In this document: positions 1-6,692 of the stretch, in pieces
How the letters are laid out: each line of letters begins with the position of its first letter
How positions within the stretch are numbered: the first letter of the stretch is position 1
Origin: Bacteroidota bacterium
Lineage (GTDB): Bacteria > Bacteroidota > Bacteroidia > Chitinophagales > Chitinophagaceae
NCBI GenBank assembly: GCA_023392575.1
Contig: JAEVYV010000263.1
Location: 1 to 10,205, forward strand
DNA length: 10,205 nt
Reading direction: 5' to 3'
Position numbers and translations under genes: made by a program
The notes under the pieces: generated by a model
What the model was told of the DNA's origin: nothing
Databases searched by the model: none
Seen by the model: only the letters and a program-made list of their open reading frames with translations

Positions 1-119
1 CTCTTTCCTTCTTTTTTAAAAAGCTGTAAAAGGAAGGCCTTGAGGCGGGTGCGCTGGGGAAAAGAAAAGGGCTCGGTAAGAAAGTGAAAATGAATTTTGT
101 TGTTTTTTTTCTGAAGCAT
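1..119 (-). CDS. ybeY: Endoribonuclease YbeY (rRNA maturation factor), N-terminal fragment cut by the window edge
   Basis: Reading the minus strand from an ATG at 119-117 gives an open frame of 39 codons that continues past position 1. The peptide starts MLQKKNNKIHFHFLTEPFSF and ends in a basic stretch, LFKKEGK. This pattern (a beta strand with F-H-F, then a short loop, R-T-R-L-K, a helix and L-F-K-K-E-G-K) resembles the start of YbeY proteins of Bacteroidota as I remember them. YbeY is a single-domain zinc-dependent endonuclease acting in 16S rRNA maturation and ribosome quality control. Its zinc-binding H-x3-H-x5-H motif lies in the C-terminal half and is outside the window, so no catalytic residue can be checked. 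The gene diverges from feoA with only 50 bases between the two starts. The identification rests on a short N-terminus and is moderately secure. Confidence 0.66.
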   Translation of the reverse strand, partial: MLQKKNNKIHFHFLTEPFSFPQRTRLKAFLLQLFKKEGK

Positions 120-179
120 ATTTCAAAAATCGTAAACCCTTTGCGATTGATTGCTATAGCTTTGAAACTATGAAGCTAT
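120..179 (+). promoter_or_regulatory. Candidate feoA promoter box overlapping a dyad symmetry that spans the start codon
   Basis: TAGCTTTG at 157-164 matches the Bacteroidota -7 consensus TAnnTTTG exactly. It ends only five bases before the feoA ATG at 170, so transcription from it would give a leaderless or nearly leaderless message. A TTTG at 140-143 is the nearest -33-like element, but its spacing of 13 bases is shorter than the usual 18-21. The box overlaps a perfect 7-base inverted repeat, ATAGCTT (156-162) and AAGCTAT (173-179), with a 10-base spacer that contains the ATG. Two further G-U pairs could extend an RNA stem to nine pairs. It could be an operator, a start-codon-masking hairpin, or chance. 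The same 50-base gap must also hold the ybeY promoter, for which I see no good box. Confidence 0.4.
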
Positions 180-388
180 CAGAGTTGAAATCAGGCGAAA
201 AAGGAAGGATCAAGGCTTTTGAAAGTTCCGAACTGGAGCTTAAGCTAATGGAGATGGGTTGTTTGCCCGGCGAAGAAGTGGTGGTGGAGCAAAAAGCTCC
301 CCTGGGTGATCCTATTTCCATACGGGTGGCTGGTTATTCTCTTAGTTTGAGGATAAACGAGGCCAATCAAATTATTGTTGAGAAGTAA
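170..388 (+). CDS. feoA: FeoA, ferrous iron transport accessory protein
   Basis: A 72-residue cytoplasmic protein with the SH3-like fold pattern of FeoA: an N-terminal MKLSELKSGEKGRI strand, a central helix leading to L-M-E-M-G at 26-30 and C-L-P-G at 31-34, the hallmark A-P-L-G-D-P at 43-48, then the G-Y-S-L-S-L-R strand and E-A-x-x-I-x-V at the end. FeoA is known to be required for, or to modulate, ferrous iron uptake by the FeoB permease. The length is normal for a free-standing FeoA. The ATG at 170 begins exactly where the family begins, and no ribosome binding site is visible. The stop is 11 bases before the nadD ATG, so the two are probably co-transcribed. Its expected partner feoB is about 4.2 kb away on the other strand. 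Confidence 0.93.
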   Translation: MKLSELKSGEKGRIKAFESSELELKLMEMGCLPGEEVVVEQKAPLGDPISIRVAGYSLSLRINEANQIIVEK

Positions 389-399
389 TTCGGTTGCTG

Positions 400-984
400 A
401 TGAATATCGGGCTTTATTTCGGGTCGTTTAACCCCGTCCATATTGGGCATTTGATCATTGCCAATCACATCCTCAACGAAACCAATCTGCAAAAGGTTTG
501 GTTTGTGGTCTCGCCGCAAAATCCATTTAAAAAATCCGAAACGCTGTTAAACGAATACGATCGTTTTTATCTGGTGCAAAAAGCGCTGGAGGGAGATGAT
601 CGTTTAAAGGCCAGCGATATAGAGTTTTCCCTGCCCAAGCCCTCCTACACCGTTCAAACCCTGGCCTATTTGGCTGAAAAATACCCGGAGCATCGGTTTT
701 CCATTATTATGGGCAGCGATGGTTTTCAAAATCTTGCGAAATGGAAAAACCCCGAGGTGATCGTAAAAAACTATCCCATTTTTATTTATGAGCGGCCCGG
801 CTTTCGGGTGCGGAATGAACTGAATGCAGCCATTCAGGTCATGACTGCCCCTTTGCTGGAAATTTCAGCTACCTACATACGGCAGTTGATAAAAAAGGGA
901 AAGTCCATTAAATACCTGGTTCCCTCCGCTGTTGAAGAAGAGATCCTTGCTTGTAGCTTTTTCAAAAAACCTCAAAAGAAATAA
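400..984 (+). CDS. nadD: Nicotinate-nucleotide adenylyltransferase NadD
   Basis: A 194-residue enzyme of NAD synthesis that transfers AMP from ATP to nicotinate mononucleotide, making deamido-NAD in the cytoplasm. The nucleotidyltransferase signature is complete: G-S-F-N-P-V-H-I-G-H at 8-17, whose H14 and H17 form the HxGH ATP-binding motif, and I-S-A-T-Y-I-R at 155-161, matching the ISxTxIR motif. The segment G-S-D-G-F-Q-N-L-A-K-W-K at about 105-116 is the NadD-type substrate-binding stretch. I chose the ATG at 400 rather than the in-frame TTG at 394, because the conserved first strand (MNIGLYFGSF) starts there. The gene follows feoA by 11 bases. Its last 13 bases overlap the end of the convergent chrA gene. 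Confidence 0.95.
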   Translation: MNIGLYFGSFNPVHIGHLIIANHILNETNLQKVWFVVSPQNPFKKSETLLNEYDRFYLVQKALEGDDRLKASDIEFSLPKPSYTVQTLAYLAEKYPEHRFSIIMGSDGFQNLAKWKNPEVIVKNYPIFIYERPGFRVRNELNAAIQVMTAPLLEISATYIRQLIKKGKSIKYLVPSAVEEEILACSFFKKPQKK

Positions 985-2222
985 CCCAGGAAAAGGCAGG
1001 CCCCAACAAGAAAGGGAGCAGCTACTTTGGTGAACTGCAGCAAGGCAAACGTGATCACAATTACCGAGATGTTGATCAAACTGTTTGCGTTGGCGCCCAC
1101 CAGGGAAATATCCTTCATAATATACAGGGTGGACGCAATCATAATACCCACCACAGCCGCATTAATCCCTTCCAGGGAGCGGTACACCACCGCGTATTTT
1201 TTTAGGTTGTTCCAGATGGGAAAGAAAAATAAAACCAACAAGGCGCTGGGCAGAAAAATAGCAATGGATCCGATCATACATCCCAATACCTGCATGGACT
1301 TGCCCTCGTTTTTAAGCGCCATGCCGCCGGTAAAGGAGGCAATGGAAAAAACGGGTCCCGGCATGGCCCGAACAATACCCATGCCGGTGATCATTTCGTC
1401 CTTGCCGATCTCAATGATGTTTTGTCCGGCCTCCGGTCTTTTTTGTTTGACGATTTCGGGGCGTACCGAGTATTGTTCGTACATCATGGGCATTAAAACC
1501 TGTCCGCCGCCAAAAACAAGGCTGCCCATGCGGTAGGTATTTTCAAACAGGTTTATGGGTTTTCGGTTGGGCCAGTTGTTGGTCCGGGCCAGCTCACTGC
1601 TCACCCCCGCCACCAAAAAAATGATGGCAAACAGCCAGATGTTCCACCACTTTATTTTTTGGCGGTTGGTTTCCATTTGCGGAATTCTTTTGTGACTCAA
1701 ATTGGTCGTAAAGCCGCCCAAAACAATCAGCAAAGGAAAGATCCAGGGTGTTTTAAAAAACAGATAAGTGGCTACAGTGCACACCAGCATGATCACCCAG
1801 GTGATGGTGTTTCGGATGGAAACCCCAAAGGCCATGACCGAAGCGTACAACAAAAAGCCTACGGCCAGCGAGGGAATAAATTTGAAGATATCGGTGTTCA
1901 GCGAGGTGCGATCGATATAATGAAGCAGAAAGGAAAAAGCACCCATCAAAATGCAGGCGGGGGCAATCCAGATCAGCAGGGTAACGATGGCCAAAGAAAC
2001 CCCGCCCCTCTTATAGCCAATCAGCGTAACCGTTTGGGTAGAAGAAGCGCCGGGTAAAAGATTGCAAAAGGCGTTGTACTCCAGCAATTCTTCTTTGGTT
2101 ATATAAGGTGTTTTGTGAACAAACATCTTCATCATCATCGCCACATGCGCCTGGGGGCCGCCAAAAGCAGAAATACTATAGAGAAATACATTTTTCAGGA
2201 AAGGCACATGGCGAAGCATCAT
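972..2222 (-). CDS. chrA: Chromate transporter (ChrA/CHR family), two-domain form
   Basis: A 416-residue hydrophobic inner-membrane protein made of two homologous CHR halves, the long form of the family. The first half carries S-A-F-G-G-P-Q-A-H at 18-26 and the conserved stretch F-C-N-L-L-P-G-A-S-S-T-Q-T at 52-64 followed by I-G-Y-K-R-G-G. The second half carries S-L-V-F-G-G-G-Q-V-L-M-P at 234-245 and G-I-V-R-A-M-P-G-P-V-F at 282-292. Characterised members export chromate, probably through the sulfate-like shape of that anion. Many chromosomal homologues in genomes without other metal resistance genes have no tested substrate, and no chrB or other resistance gene is nearby here. The start has two consecutive ATG codons at 2222 and 2219, and either could be used. 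The last 13 bases overlap nadD tail to tail. Confidence 0.9.
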   Translation of the reverse strand: MMLRHVPFLKNVFLYSISAFGGPQAHVAMMMKMFVHKTPYITKEELLEYNAFCNLLPGASSTQTVTLIGYKRGGVSLAIVTLLIWIAPACILMGAFSFLLHYIDRTSLNTDIFKFIPSLAVGFLLYASVMAFGVSIRNTITWVIMLVCTVATYLFFKTPWIFPLLIVLGGFTTNLSHKRIPQMETNRQKIKWWNIWLFAIIFLVAGVSSELARTNNWPNRKPINLFENTYRMGSLVFGGGQVLMPMMYEQYSVRPEIVKQKRPEAGQNIIEIGKDEMITGMGIVRAMPGPVFSIASFTGGMALKNEGKSMQVLGCMIGSIAIFLPSALLVLFFFPIWNNLKKYAVVYRSLEGINAAVVGIMIASTLYIMKDISLVGANANSLINISVIVITFALLQFTKVAAPFLVGACLFLGYFF

Positions 2223-2360
2223 AAGCGGAATAAATTTATAAAATCGACCGGCAAGAAGACGACTATTTCACATGTAAAATATTTATAATTTATATTGGGT
2301 GAAACCGGATAGCTCTTCTTTTAAAATTCAGCCCTAAATTTATTCATAAACTAACTAGCC
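2223..2360. promoter_or_regulatory. Divergent AT-rich promoter region between chrA and the M20 hydrolase
   Basis: This 138-base gap separates two divergent starts and must hold both promoters. It is strongly AT-rich, with the 10-base palindrome ATAAATTTAT at 2230-2239 eight bases from the chrA start. A related TAAATTTA lies at 2335-2342, 18 bases before the M20 GTG. Both match the TAnnTTTG -7 element with one mismatch, and neither has a TTTG at the expected upstream distance. I see no clear hairpin or riboswitch. These boxes are weak candidates only. Confidence 0.3.
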
Positions 2361-3695
2361 GTGAAGCAAATGCTTTTATCTGCCTGTGCCCTGCTTGGCT
2401 TTCTGCTGGCAAAAGCACAGGAAAAAAACGAAGCCATTGAATTGGCTGTAAACAAAATTGAACCCAAAACCATCGCCTGGAGAAGAGCCATCCATCAAAA
2501 CCCCGAACTGGGTAACCGGGAATTTAAAACAGCCCAACTCATTGCCGGCCATTTGCGTTCGCTGGGCATGGAAGTAAAAGAAGGGGTGGCCCAAACCGGT
2601 GTGGTGGGTATTTTAAGAACCGGGAAACCTGGTCCGGTAGTGGCTTTGCGTGCCGATATCGACGCTTTGCCGGTAACGGAGCGAAACGACCTGCCCTTTA
2701 AATCAACCGTTAAGGCCACTTATAACGGACAACAGGTTGGCGTAATGCATGCCTGCGGCCACGACACCCACACGGCTATGTTGATGAGTGCCGCCGAAAT
2801 ACTTGCCGGAATGAAGAGCCAGCTGAAGGGAACGGTGGTTTTTGTTTTTCAGCCGGCAGAAGAGGGCCCGCCAGCCGGTGAAGAAGGCGGGGCCGCCTTG
2901 ATGATTCAGCAAGGCGTGCTGGAAGATCCCAAAGTGGACGTGATGTTTGGGCTGCACATTGACGCACAAACCCATGTTGGAAAAATTGGTTACCGGCAGG
3001 GCGGCATCATGGCCGAATCGGATTGGTTTACCATTACCATAAACGGAAAGCAAACGCATGGGGCCAAGCCCTGGCTGGGGGTGGATCCGGTGGCCATTGG
3101 CGCACAAATCATCAATGGCTTGCAAAACATTGTCAGCCGTCAAATGGAACTTACCCGCAATGCGGTGGTCATTTCCACCACCATGGTAAATGCCGGTGTA
3201 CGCCAAAACATCATTCCCGAACAGGTCACGCTGTCGGGCACCATTCGCACCCTGGACAAAGCGATGCGGGACGAAGTATGGGCCCGGGTGGAACGTACCG
3301 CCAAAAACATAGCGGAGGCATCGGGTGCCACCGCCGAGGTACACATTGAAGCAAAAACAGGCATTACCTACAACGATCCCGAACTAACGCAAAAGATGGT
3401 TCCCTCTTTACTCAAGGCCAGCGAAAACCAGGCCTTCATCATGGATGCGCAAACCGGCGCCGAAGACTTTTCTTATTTCTCCGAAAAAATTCCCTCCCTA
3501 TACTTTTTTGTTGGCGGCGCCCCCAAAACCGTGGATGCAAAGTTGGCGGCTCCGCACCACACCCCCGATTTTTTTGTGGACGAGAGCGGAATGAAAACAG
3601 GCATTAAGGCCTATTGCTATTTGGTGACCGATTACATGAACCTGGCGCAAAACAATTTACCAAACAACAAAAAAACACAAAAGAAAACTTTTTGA
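2361..3695 (+). CDS. Exported M20-family amidohydrolase (N-acyl-amino-acid / hippurate hydrolase type)
   Basis: A 444-residue metallo-amidohydrolase of the M20D/HipO/ILR1-like group, which cleaves the amide bond of N-acylated amino acids; the natural substrate cannot be told from sequence. Residues 1-20 (MKQMLLSACALLGFLLAKAQ) form a signal peptide with an A-K-A-Q cleavage site, so the enzyme probably works in the periplasm, unlike most HipO relatives. The metal and catalytic set is complete: M-H-A-C-G-H-D-T-H at 129-137 (C132, H134), Q-P-A-E-E-G at 164-169 (base E167, ligand E168), G-L-H at 197-199, and A-P-H-H-T-P at 397-402. The dimerisation domain lies between roughly 210 and 330. The start is GTG at 2361, immediately before the signal peptide. 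The C-terminal tail is rich in N and K. The next gene starts after seven bases, indicating an operon. Confidence 0.9.
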   Translation: MKQMLLSACALLGFLLAKAQEKNEAIELAVNKIEPKTIAWRRAIHQNPELGNREFKTAQLIAGHLRSLGMEVKEGVAQTGVVGILRTGKPGPVVALRADIDALPVTERNDLPFKSTVKATYNGQQVGVMHACGHDTHTAMLMSAAEILAGMKSQLKGTVVFVFQPAEEGPPAGEEGGAALMIQQGVLEDPKVDVMFGLHIDAQTHVGKIGYRQGGIMAESDWFTITINGKQTHGAKPWLGVDPVAIGAQIINGLQNIVSRQMELTRNAVVISTTMVNAGVRQNIIPEQVTLSGTIRTLDKAMRDEVWARVERTAKNIAEASGATAEVHIEAKTGITYNDPELTQKMVPSLLKASENQAFIMDAQTGAEDFSYFSEKIPSLYFFVGGAPKTVDAKLAAPHHTPDFFVDESGMKTGIKAYCYLVTDYMNLAQNNLPNNKKTQKKTF

Positions 3696-3702
3696 TTCTG
3701 CT

Positions 3703-4572
3703 ATGAAAAAACAATGGCTCCTCTTTTTTTTCTGCCTGCTTGCCGGTGGCCTGGCCGCCCAGAAAACGGATAAAAAACTGCAACTGCTAATACAGCAACT
3801 GATCCAGGGTTTTAACGGAGATATCGGAGTGTACGTAAAAGACCTGCGGACCAATAAAATCGTTTCCCTCAATGCCGACACCGTCTTTCCCACCGCCAGC
3901 ATGGTCAAAATTCCCATATTGATCGGCACCATGAATCAGATCCACAACGGCGCACTGGATTATCACCAGGAATTAAAATACCGCGACTCTTTGTTGTATG
4001 CGGGGGTGGACATTTTGGGATCGTTTAAGGACACCGAAAAAATAGACCTAAGCAAAGTGCTGATGCTCATGCTCACCATGAGCGACAACACCGCCAGCCT
4101 TTGGTTGCAAAGCCTGGCCGGAAGCGGCACAAAAATCAACGAGCTGTTGGAGAATTTAGGACTTCAGCACACCCGGGTTAATTCCAGAACCCCCGGCCGC
4201 GAAAAGAACAGAAGCCTCTATGGCTGGGGCCAAACAACGCCAAGGGAAATGGCAACGCTGATGGAAAAAATTGTTTCCGGAGAGGTGATCAGCAAAGAAG
4301 CCAGTGCGCAAATGCTTCGGTTGCTGGGGCGAAATTACTGGGATGAATACGCCATCTCCCAAATACCGTCCGATGTATTTGTGGCCAGCAAGGGCGGGGC
4401 GGTCAATGAAAGCCGCAGCGAGGTATTGTTTGTCCATGGCCGGGGCGCCCGATACATTTTTTGCATCTGCACCAAAAACAACAAGGACCAAAGCTGGAAC
4501 CCTGCCGGCAACGAAGCCTGGGAGTTGACCAGACAGCTCTCCAACCTATTGTGGGATCATTTCAGCAACTGA
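3703..4572 (+). CDS. Exported class A beta-lactamase-like serine hydrolase lacking the Glu166 equivalent
   Basis: A 289-residue protein of the beta-lactamase2/PBP-like fold with an N-terminal signal peptide (residues 1-20, ending G-G-L-A-A-Q). The nucleophile motif is S66-M-V-K69 within T-A-S-M-V-K-I-P, and the second motif is S127-D-N. The third motif reads K230-G-G where class A enzymes have K-T-G or K-S-G. In the omega-loop, aligning T-R-V-N-S-R-T-P-G-R-E (157-167) with the class A T-R-x-x-x-x-E-P-x-L-N places Thr163 where the deacylating Glu166 should be and Glu167 at the Asn170 position. The scaffold and acylation residues are kept but the deacylation residue is missing, so activity on beta-lactams is doubtful. 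A peptidase or esterase role is possible. It follows the M20 gene by seven bases and overlaps the feoB end by 16 bases. Confidence 0.84.
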   Translation: MKKQWLLFFFCLLAGGLAAQKTDKKLQLLIQQLIQGFNGDIGVYVKDLRTNKIVSLNADTVFPTASMVKIPILIGTMNQIHNGALDYHQELKYRDSLLYAGVDILGSFKDTEKIDLSKVLMLMLTMSDNTASLWLQSLAGSGTKINELLENLGLQHTRVNSRTPGREKNRSLYGWGQTTPREMATLMEKIVSGEVISKEASAQMLRLLGRNYWDEYAISQIPSDVFVASKGGAVNESRSEVLFVHGRGARYIFCICTKNNKDQSWNPAGNEAWELTRQLSNLLWDHFSN

Positions 4573-6671
4573 TAGGCAATAAAGCTCATCACGTAGGCAA
4601 TGGCTGTCATGTAGGTAAATTGGATCACCGGCCACTTCCAGGACTTGGTTTCCCGGCGGGTAATGGCCAGTGTGCTCATGCACTGCATGGCAAACAGATA
4701 AAAAAGCATTAAGGAAATGCCGGTGGCCAGTGTAAACAATGGACTGCCATCTTGTTTTTTGGCAGACCGCAATTTATCCCGAAGCAACAAACCTTCGTCG
4801 TTGTCGCCCACACTGTAAAGGGTGGCCATGGTGCCGACAAAAACCTCTCTGGCGGCAAAGGAGGTGATCAGGGCAATTCCAATCCTCCAGTCGTAACCCA
4901 AAGGCTCGATAGCCGGTTCAATCGCCTTCCCCAAAATCCCGGCATAGGAGCTTTCCAGTTTGGCTGAGTTCAGGGCCACTGCCAAAGAATCGGCTGCAGC
5001 CGGGTTTTGCGCCATTTCCGTTTTGTATTTTTCCTCCACCTCGCTCATTTTCCCCGGACCAAAGGAACTTAAAGCCCAAAGAATCAAGCTAATGACCATG
5101 ATCACCTTTCCGGCATCGGTTACAAAGATCTTGGCCTTGTTGACCATGGTTTGCACCACGTTTTTAAAACGGGGGGCCCGATAGGTGGGCAGCTCCAGAA
5201 TAAAAAAGCTTCGTTCTTTGATATGGATAAACCATTTGGCAATAAAGGAAACCAGCAGGGCCATGGCCAGGCCCAGCAAATACAATCCCATCATCACCAG
5301 GGCCTGTACACTGAAAAAACCCAGCAAGTACGTATTGGGAATCACCAGGCCAATCAATATGGTATAAACGGGCAGGCGGGCCGAACAACTCATCAAAGGC
5401 GTGATCAAGATGGTAAGCAGACGTTCTTTCCGGTTCTCAATGCTCCGGGCGCTCATGATGGCGGGAACGGCACAGGCAAACCCACTGATCAGCGGCATCA
5501 CGCTTTTGCCGTTCAACCCCACGCTGCGCATAAGCCTGTCGGTTAGAAAACTAATGCGGGCCATGTAGCCGGTATCCTCCAGCAGGGTAATCAGGCCAAA
5601 CAGGATCATGATCTGGGGCACGAAAATGAGAATGCCGCTCAAACCGGCAACGAGGCCGTTAATGATCAAATCGCTCCACCAGGCTTCGGGCAGCGACTGC
5701 GACAGAGAGCTGCTGACAGAGGAAAACAGCATTTCAATCCAGGTCATGGGGTACTGCGCCAAGTAGAAAACGCTTTGAAACAGGATGAACAGGACCGCCA
5801 GTAAAATAACATAGCCCCAGGTGCGGTGCAGCAACACATTGTCCAACTTGTCGGTCAGTATGGTTTGCTGCAGCGGATCGGGCTCCGATACGGAAACCTG
5901 CATGATGTGCTTGATGCGGCTGTAGCGCTGCAAAATTTCGGTAGCCTGCGTTTTGGTTGGGTTGAAGGCATGCTTGCGTTCAATAGTTTCAATGCTGTCC
6001 TGCAGGCCCGCATCCAGCTCAAACTCCTCGTGGTTGATTAAATAATGAATGGCCGAATAATCGCTGGCTGCCGGCACCAGTTTTTTCAAATCCTCAATGG
6101 GGGCGCTGGCCAGGGCCTTGTTTTCAATAAAATCCCGAACCGGAACCTTATACAAATGCGAGGCGGTTTGTTCGATGGCTTTTTTCAACTGGGGAATGCC
6201 CTTGTGCTTGCGGGGGTTTACCGAAACCACTGGCACGCCCAGCTCCCGTTCCAGTTCCGCCAGGTCAATTTCAATCCCTTTTTTGTTGGCCAGGTCCAGC
6301 ATGGTTAAAGCCACTACCACCGGTTTTTTCAAATCCAGGATTTGGGAACAAAAAAGCAGGTTGCGCTTGAGATTAGAGGCATCCACCACCACCACAAAAA
6401 TATCGGCCTTGATATCGCGGTCCTGATTGAGGAGAACTTTATAACTTACCCATTCGTCCAGCCGCTTCGGATAAAGGCTGTAGGTGCCCGGCAGGTCAAT
6501 GATGTTTCCGGTCAGCGAATCCGAAATGGAAGTGTGCCCGGTTTTTTTATCAACGGTAACGCCGGGAAAGTTGCCCACCCGTTGGTTCAAACCCGTCAGG
6601 GTATTAAACAGGGAGGTTTTTCCGCTATTGGGGTTGCCCACTAAAGCGATATGGATGGTTTTTTTTGTCAC
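4557..6671 (-). CDS. feoB: FeoB, ferrous iron transport G-protein/permease
   Basis: A 704-residue inner-membrane ferrous iron importer. The N-terminal G domain has G1 G-N-P-N-S-G-K-T (12-19), a G2 threonine at T39 in P-G-V-T, G3 D-L-P-G (59-62) and a G4 that reads T123-M-L-D instead of the usual N-x-x-D. A helical guanine-dissociation-inhibitor-like domain follows to about residue 280. The membrane part holds both conserved gate segments: L-E-D-T-G-Y-M-A-R (364-372) through G-F-A-C-A-V-P-A-I-M (397-406), and M-S-C-S-A-R-L-P-V-Y (427-436). Further hallmarks are A-A-R-E-V-F-V-G-T-M-A-T-L-Y (606-619) and C-M-S-T-L-A-I-T-R-R-E-T near the end. The length is near normal and no FeoC is seen. The start is GTG at 6671, just before the first G-domain strand. 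It diverges from the M28 gene, and feoA is remote. Confidence 0.96.
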   Translation of the reverse strand: MTKKTIHIALVGNPNSGKTSLFNTLTGLNQRVGNFPGVTVDKKTGHTSISDSLTGNIIDLPGTYSLYPKRLDEWVSYKVLLNQDRDIKADIFVVVVDASNLKRNLLFCSQILDLKKPVVVALTMLDLANKKGIEIDLAELERELGVPVVSVNPRKHKGIPQLKKAIEQTASHLYKVPVRDFIENKALASAPIEDLKKLVPAASDYSAIHYLINHEEFELDAGLQDSIETIERKHAFNPTKTQATEILQRYSRIKHIMQVSVSEPDPLQQTILTDKLDNVLLHRTWGYVILLAVLFILFQSVFYLAQYPMTWIEMLFSSVSSSLSQSLPEAWWSDLIINGLVAGLSGILIFVPQIMILFGLITLLEDTGYMARISFLTDRLMRSVGLNGKSVMPLISGFACAVPAIMSARSIENRKERLLTILITPLMSCSARLPVYTILIGLVIPNTYLLGFFSVQALVMMGLYLLGLAMALLVSFIAKWFIHIKERSFFILELPTYRAPRFKNVVQTMVNKAKIFVTDAGKVIMVISLILWALSSFGPGKMSEVEEKYKTEMAQNPAAADSLAVALNSAKLESSYAGILGKAIEPAIEPLGYDWRIGIALITSFAAREVFVGTMATLYSVGDNDEGLLLRDKLRSAKKQDGSPLFTLATGISLMLFYLFAMQCMSTLAITRRETKSWKWPVIQFTYMTAIAYVMSFIAYQLLK

Positions 6672-6684
6672 GCTGCTTGCGGCG

Positions 6685-6692
6685 CAAATGTA
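6685..6692 (-). promoter_or_regulatory. Candidate -7 promoter box of feoB
   Basis: On the minus strand, positions 6692 to 6685 read TACATTTG, an exact match to the Bacteroidota TAnnTTTG -7 element. It ends 13 bases before the GTG start of feoB at 6671, which would leave a 5' leader of fewer than about ten bases. No TTTG lies at the usual -33 distance upstream. I see no convincing Fur-type inverted repeat around it, so iron control is not shown by the sequence. Confidence 0.45.

Noticed and set aside
394..399. TTG start for nadD two codons upstream of the ATG
   Set aside because: The ATG at 400 starts directly at the conserved first strand, and ATG is preferred. The two extra residues add nothing to the fold.
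1027..2057. Plus-strand open frames of 169 and 132 codons (1027-1536 and 1659-2057)
   Set aside because: They lie antisense to the chrA gene, have no family pattern, and their composition (for example runs of Q, N, G and H) is typical of shadow frames.
2270..2300. AT-rich stretch around 2275-2295 as a possible hairpin or origin-like element
   Set aside because: The symmetry is imperfect and low-complexity AT sequence gives such matches by chance. No repeated boxes or replication gene are nearby.
2703..3344. Minus-strand open frame of 213 codons opposite the M20 gene
   Set aside because: The M20 gene has a complete set of catalytic motifs across this stretch. The antisense peptide is rich in G, H and R and resembles nothing I know.
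5151..5546. Plus-strand open frame of 131 codons antisense to feoB
   Set aside because: It is a shadow of the conserved FeoB membrane region and consists mainly of Q, H, G and N.
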